Shown: positions 35,943 through 44,839, counted from the first letter of the stretch. The stretch is 64,000 nucleotides of DNA from Clostridiales bacterium (GCA_012839345.1 DUNN01000029.1:104209-168208); one strand, 5' to 3'. The notes: generated by a model from the letters alone, not told the origin. Made by a program: numbers and translations.

Positions 35943-36976
35943 AAAATACATTCAAAAAAGTACTGTCTTCCATTCTGATATTAGCGCTTGCCGCTTCACT
36001 GGCCGCCTGCTCGTCCAATGCGAGCACATCCGCTCCTTCGGGCGCTTCGCAAAATGCTTCCGGTTCGGCCGCGAAAAGTTATAAAATCGGCGTTATTCAG
36101 TATGCGCCGCACCCTTCGCTTGACAACTGCTACAAAGGCTTTCAGGCCGGTTTGAAGGAAGCAGGGTTGAAGGAAGGGGAAAACCTGACGATTGATTTTC
36201 AGAACGCGCAGGGCGACACCTCCAACAGCGACCTAATTGCAAAGAATATGGTTTCCAAGAAATACGACCTCATTATGGGAATTGCAACACCGTCGGCCAT
36301 GTCCGCGTTCAGTGCGGCGAAAAACACTGAGATTCCGGTGGTGTTTACCGCGGTGTCCGACCCGGTTGCGGCGGGGATTGTAAAAAGCCTTGAAAAGCCG
36401 GAAACGAACTGCACCGGTTCTTCCGACGTTCTTCCGCTGGAACAGCAGGTGAAAATGATCCGCGCGTTTCTTCCGAACGCCAAGAAAATCGGAATCCTTT
36501 ACACTACCAGCGAAACCAACTCTGTTTCCCATCTGAAAGAAATCAAAGAAATTGCCCCGAAATACAATTTTGAAATTGTAGAGGTCGGAGTAACCAATGC
36601 CTCCGAAGTTGCCGCCGGCGCGCAGACCCTTGTTTCCAAAGGGGTTGACTGCATCAACAATTTTACAGATAATAATGTGGTAAACAATCTGACGACCCTG
36701 TTGCAGGCGGCAAATTCCAAGAAAATTCCGGTTTTCGGTTCGGAAGAGGAACAGGTGAAAAACGGCTGCGTGGCATCCCAAAGCATTGATTATGTGGCGC
36801 TCGGCAAGGAAACCGGAAAAATGGCCGCTAAGATTCTTCGGGGAGAGGCCAAGGCAGAGGACACCCCGGTTTATCTGGTGAAGGACTGCACGCCGGTTTA
36901 CAACAAGGAAACGCTTCAGCAGCTAGGGTTAAGTCTGCCGAACGAATACGCGGATGCGTCCGCTGTTAGCAAATAA
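35939..36976 (+). CDS. trpX: Tryptophan ABC importer, substrate-binding lipoprotein
   Basis: This 345-aa protein has a lipoprotein signal (ALAASLAACSS, Cys24), a Ser-rich linker and the two-lobe binding fold of the PF04392-type family (IGVIQYAPHPSLDNCYKGF, MGIATPSAMSAF, VFTAVSDPVAAGIV). This family includes TrpX, the predicted tryptophan-binding protein of Firmicutes. The Trp-specific T-box upstream and the permease and ATPase genes downstream support the assignment. GGGAGG lies 8 nt before the ATG. Ligand specificity rests on the regulatory leader, not on direct evidence. Confidence 0.88.
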   Translation: MKNTFKKVLSSILILALAASLAACSSNASTSAPSGASQNASGSAAKSYKIGVIQYAPHPSLDNCYKGFQAGLKEAGLKEGENLTIDFQNAQGDTSNSDLIAKNMVSKKYDLIMGIATPSAMSAFSAAKNTEIPVVFTAVSDPVAAGIVKSLEKPETNCTGSSDVLPLEQQVKMIRAFLPNAKKIGILYTTSETNSVSHLKEIKEIAPKYNFEIVEVGVTNASEVAAGAQTLVSKGVDCINNFTDNNVVNNLTTLLQAANSKKIPVFGSEEEQVKNGCVASQSIDYVALGKETGKMAAKILRGEAKAEDTPVYLVKDCTPVYNKETLQQLGLSLPNEYADASAVSK

Positions 36977-37027
36977 GTTTTTTCTCTCCCATGTAAAATC
37001 ACAACCAAGAAAGCTGGTATTTTCCGC

Positions 37028-37942
37028 ATGGATATTGTTTTCGGTCTGATCCGGAATGTGCTTGAAGAAGGCTTCATCTACGGCATTATGGCGATTGGCG
37101 TTTACATTACCTACCGTGTGCTGGATTTCCCCGACCTTTCGGTGGACGGTACATTTCCGCTGGGTGCGTGCATTACGGCAATGCTGATTGCGGCGGGGGT
37201 AAACCCGTGGCTTGCATGCCTGATTGCGTTTTTGTGCGGCGGGGCCGCCGGCTGCGTTACGGGGCTTCTGCACGTGAAGCTGCGCATTACCGACCTGCTT
37301 TCCGGTATTCTGGTAATGACCGCCATGTGGAGCGTGAATCTGGTGATTACCAACGGGAGCGCGGTGCTTCCGTTCTATAATAAGGATACGATTTTTACCT
37401 CCGGCCCGGCGGCGCTTCTAACCGGGGACGCGAAGCAGTACCGCATTGTTCTCCTCGGCGCCGTTTGCTGCATTGTGGTGAAGTTGATTATCGACCTTTA
37501 CCTTCGAACCAAATCCGGGCTGCTTTTGCGCGCTTCGGGTGACAACCCGCAGTATGTAATTTCCCTTGGAAAAGACCCCGGAACGATGAAAATTGTCGGC
37601 CTTGTCATCGGCAACGGCTGCACGGCGCTGGCCGGAAGCATTTTGGCGCAGCAGTCGGAATCCGCCAACATCCAGAGTGGAACCGGTATGGTGGTCATGG
37701 CACTGGCCTCCGTCATCATCGGAACCAGCCTGCTGCGCAAAGTGAAGTGGATTCGGGCGACTTCGGCGGCGGTCATTGGCGCGATTCTGTACAAAGCCTG
37801 TTTGGTGATTGCCATGCAGCTCGGACTTCCAACCAACTTCCTGAAACTCCTGATGGCGGTGCTGTTTACCATTGCATTGGTGTCAAATAATTTATTTGCG
37901 GGCAGGAGGAAAAAGCAAAATGTCAACCCAACTCAAATCTGA
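37028..37942 (+). CDS. trpY: Tryptophan ABC importer, permease
   Basis: This 304-aa protein has about eight to nine membrane helices and the branched-chain-type permease pattern (GIMAIGVYITYRVLDFPDLSVDG at residues 18-40, and a later RASGDNPQYVISLGKDP cytoplasmic loop). It is the membrane partner of trpX. It starts 51 bp after trpX; its last 23 bp overlap the ATPase gene. Confidence 0.88.
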   Translation: MDIVFGLIRNVLEEGFIYGIMAIGVYITYRVLDFPDLSVDGTFPLGACITAMLIAAGVNPWLACLIAFLCGGAAGCVTGLLHVKLRITDLLSGILVMTAMWSVNLVITNGSAVLPFYNKDTIFTSGPAALLTGDAKQYRIVLLGAVCCIVVKLIIDLYLRTKSGLLLRASGDNPQYVISLGKDPGTMKIVGLVIGNGCTALAGSILAQQSESANIQSGTGMVVMALASVIIGTSLLRKVKWIRATSAAVIGAILYKACLVIAMQLGLPTNFLKLLMAVLFTIALVSNNLFAGRRKKQNVNPTQI

Positions 37943-38729
37943 AACAGACAAAAACTTTGTGGGTCTGCGGCACATTTATAAAACCTTCAACCTCGGCTCG
38001 GTGAATGAAGTGGTGCTGTTTACCGACTTTAATCTGGAAATCGAGAAGAATCAGTTTGTTTCCGTCGTGGGCAGCAACGGCTCCGGCAAAACGACGATTC
38101 TGAACCTGCTCTGCGGCAGTATCCCCGTGGACAGCGGCAGCGTTTTTGTAAACGGAAGGGAAATCGGAAAACTGAAAGAGCACGAGCGTTCCCGGTTTAT
38201 TGGCCGTGTATTTCAGGACCCTTCCAAAGGAACCTGCCCGGAACTGACCATTTTGGAAAATATGGCGCTGGCCGACAACAAGGGCTCGTCGTTCGGACTG
38301 CAGCTTGGGGTCAATAAACGGCGCATCGATTATTACCGCACGCAGCTGGAGCTGCTGAAGCTTGGGCTGGAGGATAAGCTGGACCTGAAGGTTTCCAGTC
38401 TGTCCGGCGGGCAGCGGCAGGCGCTGGCGCTGCTCATCTGCACCATGACGCCGCTGGACCTGCTGATTCTGGATGAACATACGGCGGCGCTGGACCCGCG
38501 TTCCAGCGAAACGGTCATGGAGTTGACGGAGCACCTTGTCCGGGAAAAGCAGCTGACCACCCTGATGGTGACGCATAATTTGAAATTTGCCGTCAATTAC
38601 GGCGACCGCTTGATTATGATGCACCGCGGGAATATTGTTCTGGACGCCGGCCCGGAGGAGAAGTCTTCGCTGCAAATACGGGATTTGACCGAAAAGTTCA
38701 ACGAAATCAGTATTGAGGACGGTAACTGA
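37920..38729 (+). CDS. trpZ: Tryptophan ABC importer, ATP-binding protein
   Basis: This 269-aa ATPase has Walker A GSNGSGKTT, Q-loop FQDPSKG, signature SSLSGGQRQALAL, Walker B LLILDEHTAALD and the switch His in MVTHNLKFA. The ATG at 37920 is chosen with GGCAGGAGG 10 nt upstream. The residue after the Walker B Glu is His instead of the usual Pro, a normal variant in this family. It completes the trpXYZ operon, which ends at a terminator at 38799. Confidence 0.9.
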   Translation: MSTQLKSETDKNFVGLRHIYKTFNLGSVNEVVLFTDFNLEIEKNQFVSVVGSNGSGKTTILNLLCGSIPVDSGSVFVNGREIGKLKEHERSRFIGRVFQDPSKGTCPELTILENMALADNKGSSFGLQLGVNKRRIDYYRTQLELLKLGLEDKLDLKVSSLSGGQRQALALLICTMTPLDLLILDEHTAALDPRSSETVMELTEHLVREKQLTTLMVTHNLKFAVNYGDRLIMMHRGNIVLDAGPEEKSSLQIRDLTEKFNEISIEDGN

Positions 38730-38798
38730 AAAATTGAATCAGGAGAAAGATGTTCCATAAGGCTTTTGTGGTTTGCCCGGGCATCTTCTCCAAACCAG

Positions 38799-38843
38799 GC
38801 GCCGCACGATGAAATTCATTCCACCGTGCGGCGCTCGATTTTT
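38799..38843 (+). terminator. Intrinsic terminator of the trpXYZ operon
   Basis: GCGCCGCACG (38799-38808) pairs with CGTGCGGCGC (38825-38834), followed by TCGATTTTT. The region from 38844 to 39014 holds no gene I can recognise. Confidence 0.85.
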
Positions 38844-39014
38844 GAGGCAAACACACAGATTCGATTGTCATTTTAACTGGTCTGGGCTACACTTATTACA
38901 AGACAGAAAAACTGTTTGGAATGTTAAGGTAATCCCCCTGCCGTAAACGACAGAGGCGGTGTCCCTTTTTCAAAGCGTACCGCGGTCAGTGACGGGGTGT
39001 TGAGTGCATTGCAG

Positions 39015-39168
39015 ATGAACCGTTTGTTTGAAATCGTCTACCTTTTAATGGAACGGAAAAACGTAACAGCCAAAGAGCTTGCGGAGCGGTTCGAGGTTTC
39101 TACACGCACCATTTACTGCGACCTAGACACACTGAGCGCCGCGGGAATTCCCTTTGTTGCTACCGGTT
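39015..39168 (+). pseudogene. Remnant of a YafY-type (HTH/WYL) transcriptional regulator
   Basis: The first about 50 codons match the N-terminal winged helix of WYL/YafY regulators (NRLFEIVYLLMERKNVTAKEL, then ERFEVSTRTIYCDLDTLSAAGIP). The similarity stops abruptly near 39165, exactly where the 3' end of the amidase-domain gene begins on the other strand. The WYL sensor domain is missing. The frame continues to 39281, but only as antisense of the amidase gene. This is a deletion or insertion junction. Confidence 0.75.
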
Positions 39169-39651
39169 CTGCCGAACGCCGAGAATATGCAGGTAACGGA
39201 CGGCTCCGTAACTGTAACTGCTCAGCGGGCGCATATAGGCATCGAAGGTGTGCGCCGCAAGAAACAGTTCCTCCGGGGTAACCTTCACAATTACCAAGGT
39301 GTGGTAAAAGCGCCCGGTGCCGTCACCCAGTTGGAGAAGGTCGCCCGGCTCCACCTGGCTTCGGTCCGTTTCTTCTGCGTAAGGACCTGCTCCATTGTTT
39401 TTAACCATGAAGTTGTATAAAAACGGGACTCCGCTCCAAGATGCGGTGCGGCTCCCGCCGTTTATGTAATACCAACCGAGTACGGGGGTAAAATTCATGA
39501 CCCGGCTGCCCGCAAAAACGCACTGAGAGGCAAAGTTGGTGCAGTCACCGCCCATACCGTCAAAGTTCAGATAAGCCGGGTTCCGCTTCATGGCCCATCT
39601 TTCTGCGTAAGCCAGCACGTTTGCCCGTTGGTACGGCCGCTCAGTCAACAT
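39160..39651 (-). CDS. Amidase domain (Amidase_6) protein
   Basis: This 163-aa protein matches the putative amidase domain of Gram-positive bacteria (NlpC/CHAP-like fold). The nucleophile Cys is in GGDCTNFASQCVFAG, with AYLNFDGMGG before it; the His is in FYHTLVIVK and a later AAHTFD. There is no signal peptide, so its location is unclear; homologues with this domain hydrolyse cell-wall peptides or act on spore coats. AGGAGG lies 7 nt before the ATG. Its 3' end abuts the truncated regulator. Confidence 0.87.
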   Translation of the reverse strand: MLTERPYQRANVLAYAERWAMKRNPAYLNFDGMGGDCTNFASQCVFAGSRVMNFTPVLGWYYINGGSRTASWSGVPFLYNFMVKNNGAGPYAEETDRSQVEPGDLLQLGDGTGRFYHTLVIVKVTPEELFLAAHTFDAYMRPLSSYSYGAVRYLHILGVRQNR

Positions 39652-39748
39652 AGTAAAGCCTCCTGTTTTATGCGTTTGATTGCAGAACGATATTTTGGTA
39701 TGCTATATTGTATTCCTACACGCCATGTACCATGACAGGAAATCGTAC

Positions 39749-39777
39749 TTTTGGGTTCGGGTTATTCGTGGTATAAT
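39749..39777 (+). promoter_or_regulatory. Extended -10 promoter of ywbE
   Basis: TATAAT (39772-39777) preceded by TGG forms an extended -10 with a weak -35 (TTTTGG, 39749-39754) 17 bp upstream. Confidence 0.5.
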
Positions 39778-39873
39778 AAAATAATTAACCACGGTTGAGT
39801 TTTACCGGAAGATTGATGTTCGGCACCGTTAAATCCGGTGCTGATTTTATCGTAAATAAACAGGAGAATACAA

Positions 39874-40092
39874 ATGGACAGAAAACGAAGAAGCGACATT
39901 GCGATCGGCGCGCTGGTAGTGATTGTCCTGAAAAAGGACCAGCCGACCGGAAAGCTGACAAAGGGCCGCGTGAAGCGAATTTTGACCAACCGTCCAACGC
40001 ATCCCCATGGCATTAAAGTTATGCTGGAAGAAAATGATATGGTTGGCCGGGTTCAGAAGATTTTGGATGAGCCGCCTCACCGTGAGGGGTAA
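39874..40092 (+). CDS. ywbE: YwbE family small protein
   Basis: This 72-aa protein closely matches Bacillus YwbE (DUF2196): an N-terminal RRSDIAIGALVVIVLKKDQ, the core TGKLTKGRVKRILTN and RPTHPHGIKVMLE, ending VGRVQKIL. The family resembles a small SH3-like barrel and its function is unknown; an RNA-binding role has been suggested from the fold. CAGGAG precedes the ATG. It lies 44 bp before the GAF-domain gene. Confidence 0.92.
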   Translation: MDRKRRSDIAIGALVVIVLKKDQPTGKLTKGRVKRILTNRPTHPHGIKVMLEENDMVGRVQKILDEPPHREG

Positions 40093-40136
40093 AAACCGTT
40101 CAAAGCTTTGGATTGGCCGTGAAAGGATGGTTATTC

Positions 40137-40637
40137 ATGCAATCAAATCATTCCATTTACCCGCAGGATAAAACCGAGTGCTATCGGCTGCTGTATGCCC
40201 AGATGAAGTCGATGCTGGACGGGGAAACCGATGTCGTTGCCAATCTGGCGAACGCATCTGCGCTGCTGAAAGAAGCGCTGACCTCAATCAACTGGGCCGG
40301 GTTTTACCTGATAAAAAACGGGGAGCTTCTGCTGGGACCGTTTCAGGGGAAACCTGCCTGTGTGCATATTGCCGTGGGCAAAGGTGTGTGCGGAACAGCT
40401 GTTGCACAAAACCGCACACAGACAGTGGAAAACGTTCATGAATTTCCCGGCCACATTGCGTGTGACTGCGATTCCGCTTCGGAAATCGTGGTTCCGCTGC
40501 GCAGCAGAGGGGAAATTGTTGGGGTAATGGATATTGACTCCCCGCAGGTCGGCCGATTTGACGGGGAGGATACCCGTTGGCTGGAACAAATCGCTGGTGT
40601 CATTGAAACCGCTTGTAACTGGCCGGCTGAGAGATAG
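40137..40637 (+). CDS. GAF-domain free methionine-R-sulfoxide reductase
   Basis: This 166-aa protein is a single GAF domain of the fRMsr type, which reduces free methionine-(R)-sulfoxide. The family cysteines are present: GKGVCGTAV and the pair in HIACDCDSASEIVVPL, followed by IVGVMDIDSP. The ATG at 40137 is preferred over an upstream TTG because AAAGGATGG lies just before it. Another methionine sulfoxide reductase, MsrAB, is encoded at 45.7 kb. Confidence 0.92.
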   Translation: MQSNHSIYPQDKTECYRLLYAQMKSMLDGETDVVANLANASALLKEALTSINWAGFYLIKNGELLLGPFQGKPACVHIAVGKGVCGTAVAQNRTQTVENVHEFPGHIACDCDSASEIVVPLRSRGEIVGVMDIDSPQVGRFDGEDTRWLEQIAGVIETACNWPAER

Positions 40638-40716
40638 CAGATCGTAAGTTCATGGGTTAAAATGGGCCAAATTAGTCAGAAACGAAAAATACGCAAGCAG
40701 CGGGAGGAATCTTAGG

Positions 40717-41247
40717 ATGCGGTTATTTATTGCCGTTCAGTTTCCGCAGGAAGTTCGACTGTCTTTGTGCCATGTCATCGATCACTTACGGGAAGATTCG
40801 GTGCAGGGGAATTTTACAAGAGAAGAAAATCTGCATCTTACGCTCGCATTTTTGGGGGAAGTTCAAAAGCCGGAAGCGGTCATTTCGGCGATGAACCGGG
40901 TGAAAGCCGAACCATTTCCAATGGAGCTGGGCGGCTTCGGCAAATTTTCACGTGACGGCGGCGATATTTACTGGGTCGGGGTTCGGCCGAACGAACCCCT
41001 CAGCCTGCTGTATGAAAACCTATGGGCACAGTTGACCCAAATTGGATTTCACAAGGAGAACCGCCCGTTCCGCCCGCATCTTACGCTTGGCAGGGAAGTG
41101 CTGACAAAGCCCGGGTTTGACCGGAAATTGTTTGAAAAATCCGTCCCTGCCATGCGGTTGAACGTAACGGAAATTCATCTGATGAAATCGGAACGAATTG
41201 CTGGAAAACTGGTTTATACTTCTATTTTCGCAAAACCTTTGGAATGA
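40717..41247 (+). CDS. thpR: RNA 2',3'-cyclic phosphodiesterase
   Basis: This 176-aa protein is a 2H phosphoesterase of the ThpR/LigT type, which opens 2',3'-cyclic phosphates on RNA. The two catalytic His motifs are HLTLAFLG (from residue 46) and HLTLGRE (near residue 122). MRLFIAVQFP at the start is typical. GGGAGGA lies 8 nt before the ATG. A terminator follows at 41338. Confidence 0.95.
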   Translation: MRLFIAVQFPQEVRLSLCHVIDHLREDSVQGNFTREENLHLTLAFLGEVQKPEAVISAMNRVKAEPFPMELGGFGKFSRDGGDIYWVGVRPNEPLSLLYENLWAQLTQIGFHKENRPFRPHLTLGREVLTKPGFDRKLFEKSVPAMRLNVTEIHLMKSERIAGKLVYTSIFAKPLE

Positions 41248-41337
41248 ATCGGGATGAACCGAAGGCCGCGTCATTGGATCACGCTGCAAACGCGCATCTG
41301 TGGTGTGGCCTTTTCCTGCATAAAAAGATACAAAGAG

Positions 41338-41376
41338 AGCGCAGCGGGAGGATGAAACAACCCGCCTGCGCTTTTT
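41338..41376 (+). terminator. Terminator after thpR
   Basis: AGCGCAGCGGG pairs with CCCGCCTGCGCT with one bulged base, followed by TTTTT. T-rich complement is not obvious on the other strand. Confidence 0.75.
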
Positions 41377-41390
41377 GAATGCTTGCGTCT

Positions 41391-41576
41391 TTATTGAATA
41401 ATGCCCTGGTCTTTTTCCTGTTTCAGCTGTGCTACAAACGATTGCAATTCATCAAAGGAACGAACATCGCTGTCTTCCACTTTACGTTGAATCTCCTCGG
41501 GCAGCGAGTGGAAATATTCATAGCTGGTTAAATCCTGATCCAATAAATCGGACAGGCATAAATGCATGGTTTCCAT
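41391..41576 (-). CDS. Small acidic protein, unknown
   Basis: This 61-aa acidic protein reads MHLCLSDLLDQDLTSYEYFH and SLPEEIQRKVEDSDVRSFDE and ends in a helical Lys/Gln-rich segment. The pattern LPEEIQ resembles small regulatory proteins of Clostridia, but no named family is recognised. A GGGGTGA ribosome site lies just before the ATG, and the reading frame is clean, which supports it as a gene. Confidence 0.6.
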   Translation of the reverse strand: METMHLCLSDLLDQDLTSYEYFHSLPEEIQRKVEDSDVRSFDELQSFVAQLKQEKDQGIIQ

Positions 41577-41682
41577 TCTGTCACCCCGTTTTCACGAATT
41601 TTGAAGAATTGCATTTTTAGTTTGCTTGAAAGCGGGGAAAATAAATCCGGCAATGTTTTCCGCAGGGTTTGACTTGCTTTTT

Positions 41683-42081
41683 TTATTTTGACGAAGTTTG
41701 ATGAAGCCGAAGCCAGAGCCAGTACCCGAACTGCAAAACAGCGCCTAGGAATAATCCCGATAGCAGCCCGAAAAATAGGCTCATCAGCCCGGCTAAATCC
41801 TCCCAGCCGCTCAAATTGCTGGAAAACGCTCGGTACATCATGCAGAATCCGGCAAAAATACCGGCAAGGTAGCACGCACAGGCAATTTTCCACCGGAGTA
41901 GATAAAGCACGGAGGCGGCGCCGCCAAACAGTATGGAAACAATGATGTAGGCCAGGAAGTTTCGCGGCAGCACCATGCTTTTTGCAATCCAAGCAACGCC
42001 AATATAAAACGCAAAAAATGAACTTACGGCGGTGGCAATCCAAATGGTCCAAAAAACTTTTTTACTGCCCGGTTTCTGCAT
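41683..42081 (-). CDS. Four-helix membrane protein, unknown
   Basis: This 132-aa protein has four predicted membrane helices (about residues 10-31, 43-60, 66-85 and 93-122) with short loops. No family is recognised. It lies 40 bp after the alpha/beta hydrolase gene on the same strand, and the two may share a transcript. GGAAG lies before its ATG. Confidence 0.6.
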   Translation of the reverse strand: MQKPGSKKVFWTIWIATAVSSFFAFYIGVAWIAKSMVLPRNFLAYIIVSILFGGAASVLYLLRWKIACACYLAGIFAGFCMMYRAFSSNLSGWEDLAGLMSLFFGLLSGLFLGAVLQFGYWLWLRLHQTSSK

Positions 42082-42121
42082 CTGTTTTCACTTCCTCTGC
42101 TTTTCTGCGTCACATTTCCGG

Positions 42122-42937
42122 TCATCCATTTAAAAAAGCCAGAAACATCTCGTTGAATTTATCCATCTCGTCATAAAAAACGCCGTGCCCGCTCTGGTCA
42201 AAGCGGAAAAGCGTGGAACCGAGAATTCCCTTGCTGAGCTCCAGCGGGATTGGGTATGGACATATTTTATCCAGTGCGCCGTAGAAAATCCCCGTTTGCG
42301 TGCGGATCTGCCGTAAGTCTGCGTGCAGGTCTGTGTCCCGCAATGCTTCCAGGGTATGTATGGTGCTGTGCCCGGCTGCACTGCGGCTCAGTGCGGTGAA
42401 CCAGCGGAAGAAACTATCCGTGATTTTTGAGGCAAAAAACATGCGGCTGAAATCTTCCACAGCCTGCGGCCGGTTGTGGGCAAGCTGGGAAAGAAGCACG
42501 TCGACCGATTCCTTGGTCAGCCCATATGGAAAATCATCCGTGCGGACAAACGAGGGTGCCGCCGCGGAAACGAGCGCCAATTTTTTCACGCGGTAACCGC
42601 GGTGCCTTGCCATATAGCGTATGGCAACCGCGCCGCCCATGGAAAAGCCGACCAGCGTCAGCTGCGGCACATTCAGGGTTCGGATTACCTCGTAAACATC
42701 GTCTGACAGACGGTTGTAATCATACCCGTCCCATGGCGCGTCGCTGTTCCCAAAACCGCGCAGGTCCATGGAAATGCAGCGGTAACCAAGTTTGGGTAAA
42801 ACATTGAACTGATATTCGAACATTTCGTGGTTCAACGGCCAGCCATGCAGGAAGAAAACGGTTTTGCGCCCTTTGGCGTTCAAATCGTACACGGCGATGC
42901 GGACCCCGTAGTCGGTTTTTACATAGTACATCTTCAT
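42122..42937 (-). CDS. Alpha/beta hydrolase
   Basis: This 271-aa enzyme has the alpha/beta-hydrolase order: the oxyanion segment FFLHGWPLNHEMFEYQ, the nucleophile elbow GFSMGG, the acid in GALDKICPYP and the His in QSGHGVFYD. It resembles non-heme peroxidase/esterase-like members. There is no signal peptide, so it is cytoplasmic. The substrate cannot be deduced. GGGGGTGGAA lies before the ATG. Confidence 0.92.
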   Translation of the reverse strand: MKMYYVKTDYGVRIAVYDLNAKGRKTVFFLHGWPLNHEMFEYQFNVLPKLGYRCISMDLRGFGNSDAPWDGYDYNRLSDDVYEVIRTLNVPQLTLVGFSMGGAVAIRYMARHRGYRVKKLALVSAAAPSFVRTDDFPYGLTKESVDVLLSQLAHNRPQAVEDFSRMFFASKITDSFFRWFTALSRSAAGHSTIHTLEALRDTDLHADLRQIRTQTGIFYGALDKICPYPIPLELSKGILGSTLFRFDQSGHGVFYDEMDKFNEMFLAFLNG

Positions 42938-43111
42938 TCCACCCCCATACCATTTTATGCGGCGTGGAAGGATGCTAGAAGCCGGATGTGCCCTTGACTT
43001 TCGAACGGGATTCCTTTATACTTTTACCTACTAAATATATCACAGAAGGTACGGAAGAGATCAATACATGGCCCGTTTCCGAACCTTTTCGAGAACGGAG
43101 CTTTTATTTTT

Positions 43112-44032
43112 ATGCTTGCATCTGCCCTTACGGTTTCCGAACGCGTCTTAATCCTGTTTTTAATGATTTCAGCCGGTTTTGTCAGTGGAAAGACCGGTGC
43201 GATTTCCAAACGGGGTGCGCAGCAGATTAATTTTATTCTGTTTTACATTGTGACCCCGGCGCTGATTATTTCTTCACTTCAAAGCATGATCGGTCAGATC
43301 AGTGTGACAAAGCTGCTGATCGCCGGCGGATTTTCCGTGCTGTGCATGCTGGTCAGCATTTTGGTCGGTATGCGCTTTTTCCCGAAAAGCGTGTCTGAGC
43401 GTAAGAAGGTGCTCCGCTTTGCCTGTACGTATTCCAACTGCGGCTTTATGGGCCTTCCCCTTGTGCAGTCGGTTATGGGCGACGTTGGCGTGGCTTACGC
43501 CTCCATGTTCCTCGTTGTTTACAACGTATTTGTCTGGACGCACGGCTATGCGGCCATGAGTGGTTCCAACAAGCTGGGCTGGAAAAAAATCGTTGCCAAT
43601 CCCGGTCTTATCGGCATTGTGCTGGGGTTCCCTCTTTTTGCGTTTTCCATCCATTTGCCGGAATTGCTGGAAACGCCGCTGGATTCGTTCGCTTCCCTGA
43701 ATACCCCGCTCGCCATGATTGTAATTGGCAGCTATATTTCCCGTGTCAATTTGAAAGAACTATTCAACGATTGGTCGCTTTACGGAGTGGCCGCGGTTCG
43801 AATGATTTTGATTCCTTTGGTTTCTTTTGGTCTACTGTATTTTACCTGTCCGGACAAGACCATTGCGGCGACCATGCTGATTTTGAGCGCAGCTCCGTCC
43901 GGCGCGAACACGGCCATGTTTGCCGCCCTGTTCGGTGGGGACGCAAAGCTGGCTTCGAAAGCGGTTGCATTCACAACGCTTTGCTCTATTATTACCATGC
44001 CGGTGTTTATTTTGCTTTCCGGTCTGCTGTAA
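43112..44032 (+). CDS. AEC family (auxin efflux carrier-like) transporter
   Basis: This 306-aa protein has about ten membrane helices and AEC features: an N-terminal VLILFLMISAGFVSGKTG, a central YSNCGFMGLPLVQSVMGDVG and a C-terminal SAAPSGANTAMFAALFGGD. In bacteria these carry small organic acids such as malate or malonate. A GGAG about 12 nt before the ATG is the likely ribosome site. A perfect palindromic terminator follows. Confidence 0.93.
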   Translation: MLASALTVSERVLILFLMISAGFVSGKTGAISKRGAQQINFILFYIVTPALIISSLQSMIGQISVTKLLIAGGFSVLCMLVSILVGMRFFPKSVSERKKVLRFACTYSNCGFMGLPLVQSVMGDVGVAYASMFLVVYNVFVWTHGYAAMSGSNKLGWKKIVANPGLIGIVLGFPLFAFSIHLPELLETPLDSFASLNTPLAMIVIGSYISRVNLKELFNDWSLYGVAAVRMILIPLVSFGLLYFTCPDKTIAATMLILSAAPSGANTAMFAALFGGDAKLASKAVAFTTLCSIITMPVFILLSGLL

Positions 44033-44073
44033 CCAGTTAGCGGAATGCTCTGTAAATTATTAAAATATAGAAG

Positions 44074-44105
44074 AATCCCGAAGCGCTAGCGCTTCGGGAT
44101 TTTTT
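44074..44105 (+). terminator. Palindromic terminator after the AEC transporter
   Basis: Complementary arms of 14 nt (AATCCCGAAGCGCT and its complement, 44074-44101) are followed by T5. With no true loop, the four central bases would form it. Confidence 0.85.
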
Positions 44106-44119
44106 ACTGTCCATGTGGG

Positions 44120-44290
44120 TTAAAGCTTTTCAAAAGTACCGTCCATGCCTGCCAGTTCCACGTCCAGATTTTCCAGGTAGCATAATCCCATCACACGACC
44201 GGTCTGCTCATTATAGATTTCTTTTAGGGAGGGCATTACTTCAAACGCGTGGGTCAGGGTAGCCAAAGGGACGGACGCGGGGATTGGTTA
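44120..44290 (-). pseudogene. C-terminal remnant of an unrecognised gene
   Basis: On the minus strand an open frame of about 55 codons ends at a TAA (44122-44120) and reads SVPLATLTHAFEVMPSLKEI and later GRVMGLCYLENLDVEL. Upstream of about 44285 the frame meets a stop, and no start or ribosome site is visible. The residue pattern looks protein-like, so this is probably the tail of a decayed gene. I do not recognise the family. The rest of the gap to 44407 is AT-rich promoter DNA of the hxlR gene. Confidence 0.4.
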
Positions 44291-44407
44291 GTATCCAATA
44301 AATTCCAATATCAATATTTACAGCGATATTATAGTATGATACAATAATCAAAACAAGTACAATATTTATTTATTCTAAGTATAGTAAAAGATACTATGGA
44401 GCTGTAT

Positions 44408-44800
44408 ATGAAACCAACAGAAGAGGATTTATTCGGAGTTTGTCCTGTTTGTACCGCGCAGAAGATTATTTCCGGGAAATGGTCGATTCTGGTGCTGTAC
44501 TATTTAAGCTGCGGAACTATGCGGTTCAGCGAGCTTCACCGCAAGATGCCTTCCCTGACGCAGGCAACGCTGACCAAGCAGCTGCGCAGTTTGGAAGAAT
44601 ACGGGCTGGTGGAACGTACGGTATACCCCCAAGTGCCGCCCAGGGTGGAATATAGCTTGACCGCCATTGGGCGGCGGTTTATTCCGGTTTTGGAGTCGAT
44701 TTACCAATGGGGGGAAGAGTACAAAAAATATTTGTCGGCGAAGGGTGTTACCCAGAGCAATCACCGGAGGAATCACGTTCCGTCGGATGATGCTCCATGA
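44408..44800 (+). CDS. HxlR family transcriptional regulator
   Basis: This 130-aa winged-helix regulator matches HxlR/MarR-like repressors: the Cys pair in GVCPVCTAQKIISGKWSILV, then LSCGTMRFSELHRKM, QATLTKQLRSLEEYGLVERT and the wing VEYSLTAIGRRF. Such Cys residues often sense electrophiles. The ATG at 44408 has GGAG 6 nt before it, better than an ATG at 44396. It probably controls the nitroreductase gene 39 bp downstream. Confidence 0.92.
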   Translation: MKPTEEDLFGVCPVCTAQKIISGKWSILVLYYLSCGTMRFSELHRKMPSLTQATLTKQLRSLEEYGLVERTVYPQVPPRVEYSLTAIGRRFIPVLESIYQWGEEYKKYLSAKGVTQSNHRRNHVPSDDAP

Positions 44801-44839
44801 AAGACGAGTGCGATAAAATAGGAAAAGAGGGATAATCTT

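Noticed and set aside
39169..39281. C-terminal part of the truncated regulator frame as a real protein domain
   Set aside because: It is exactly antisense to the amidase gene and has a Cys/Arg-rich composition with no fold signature.
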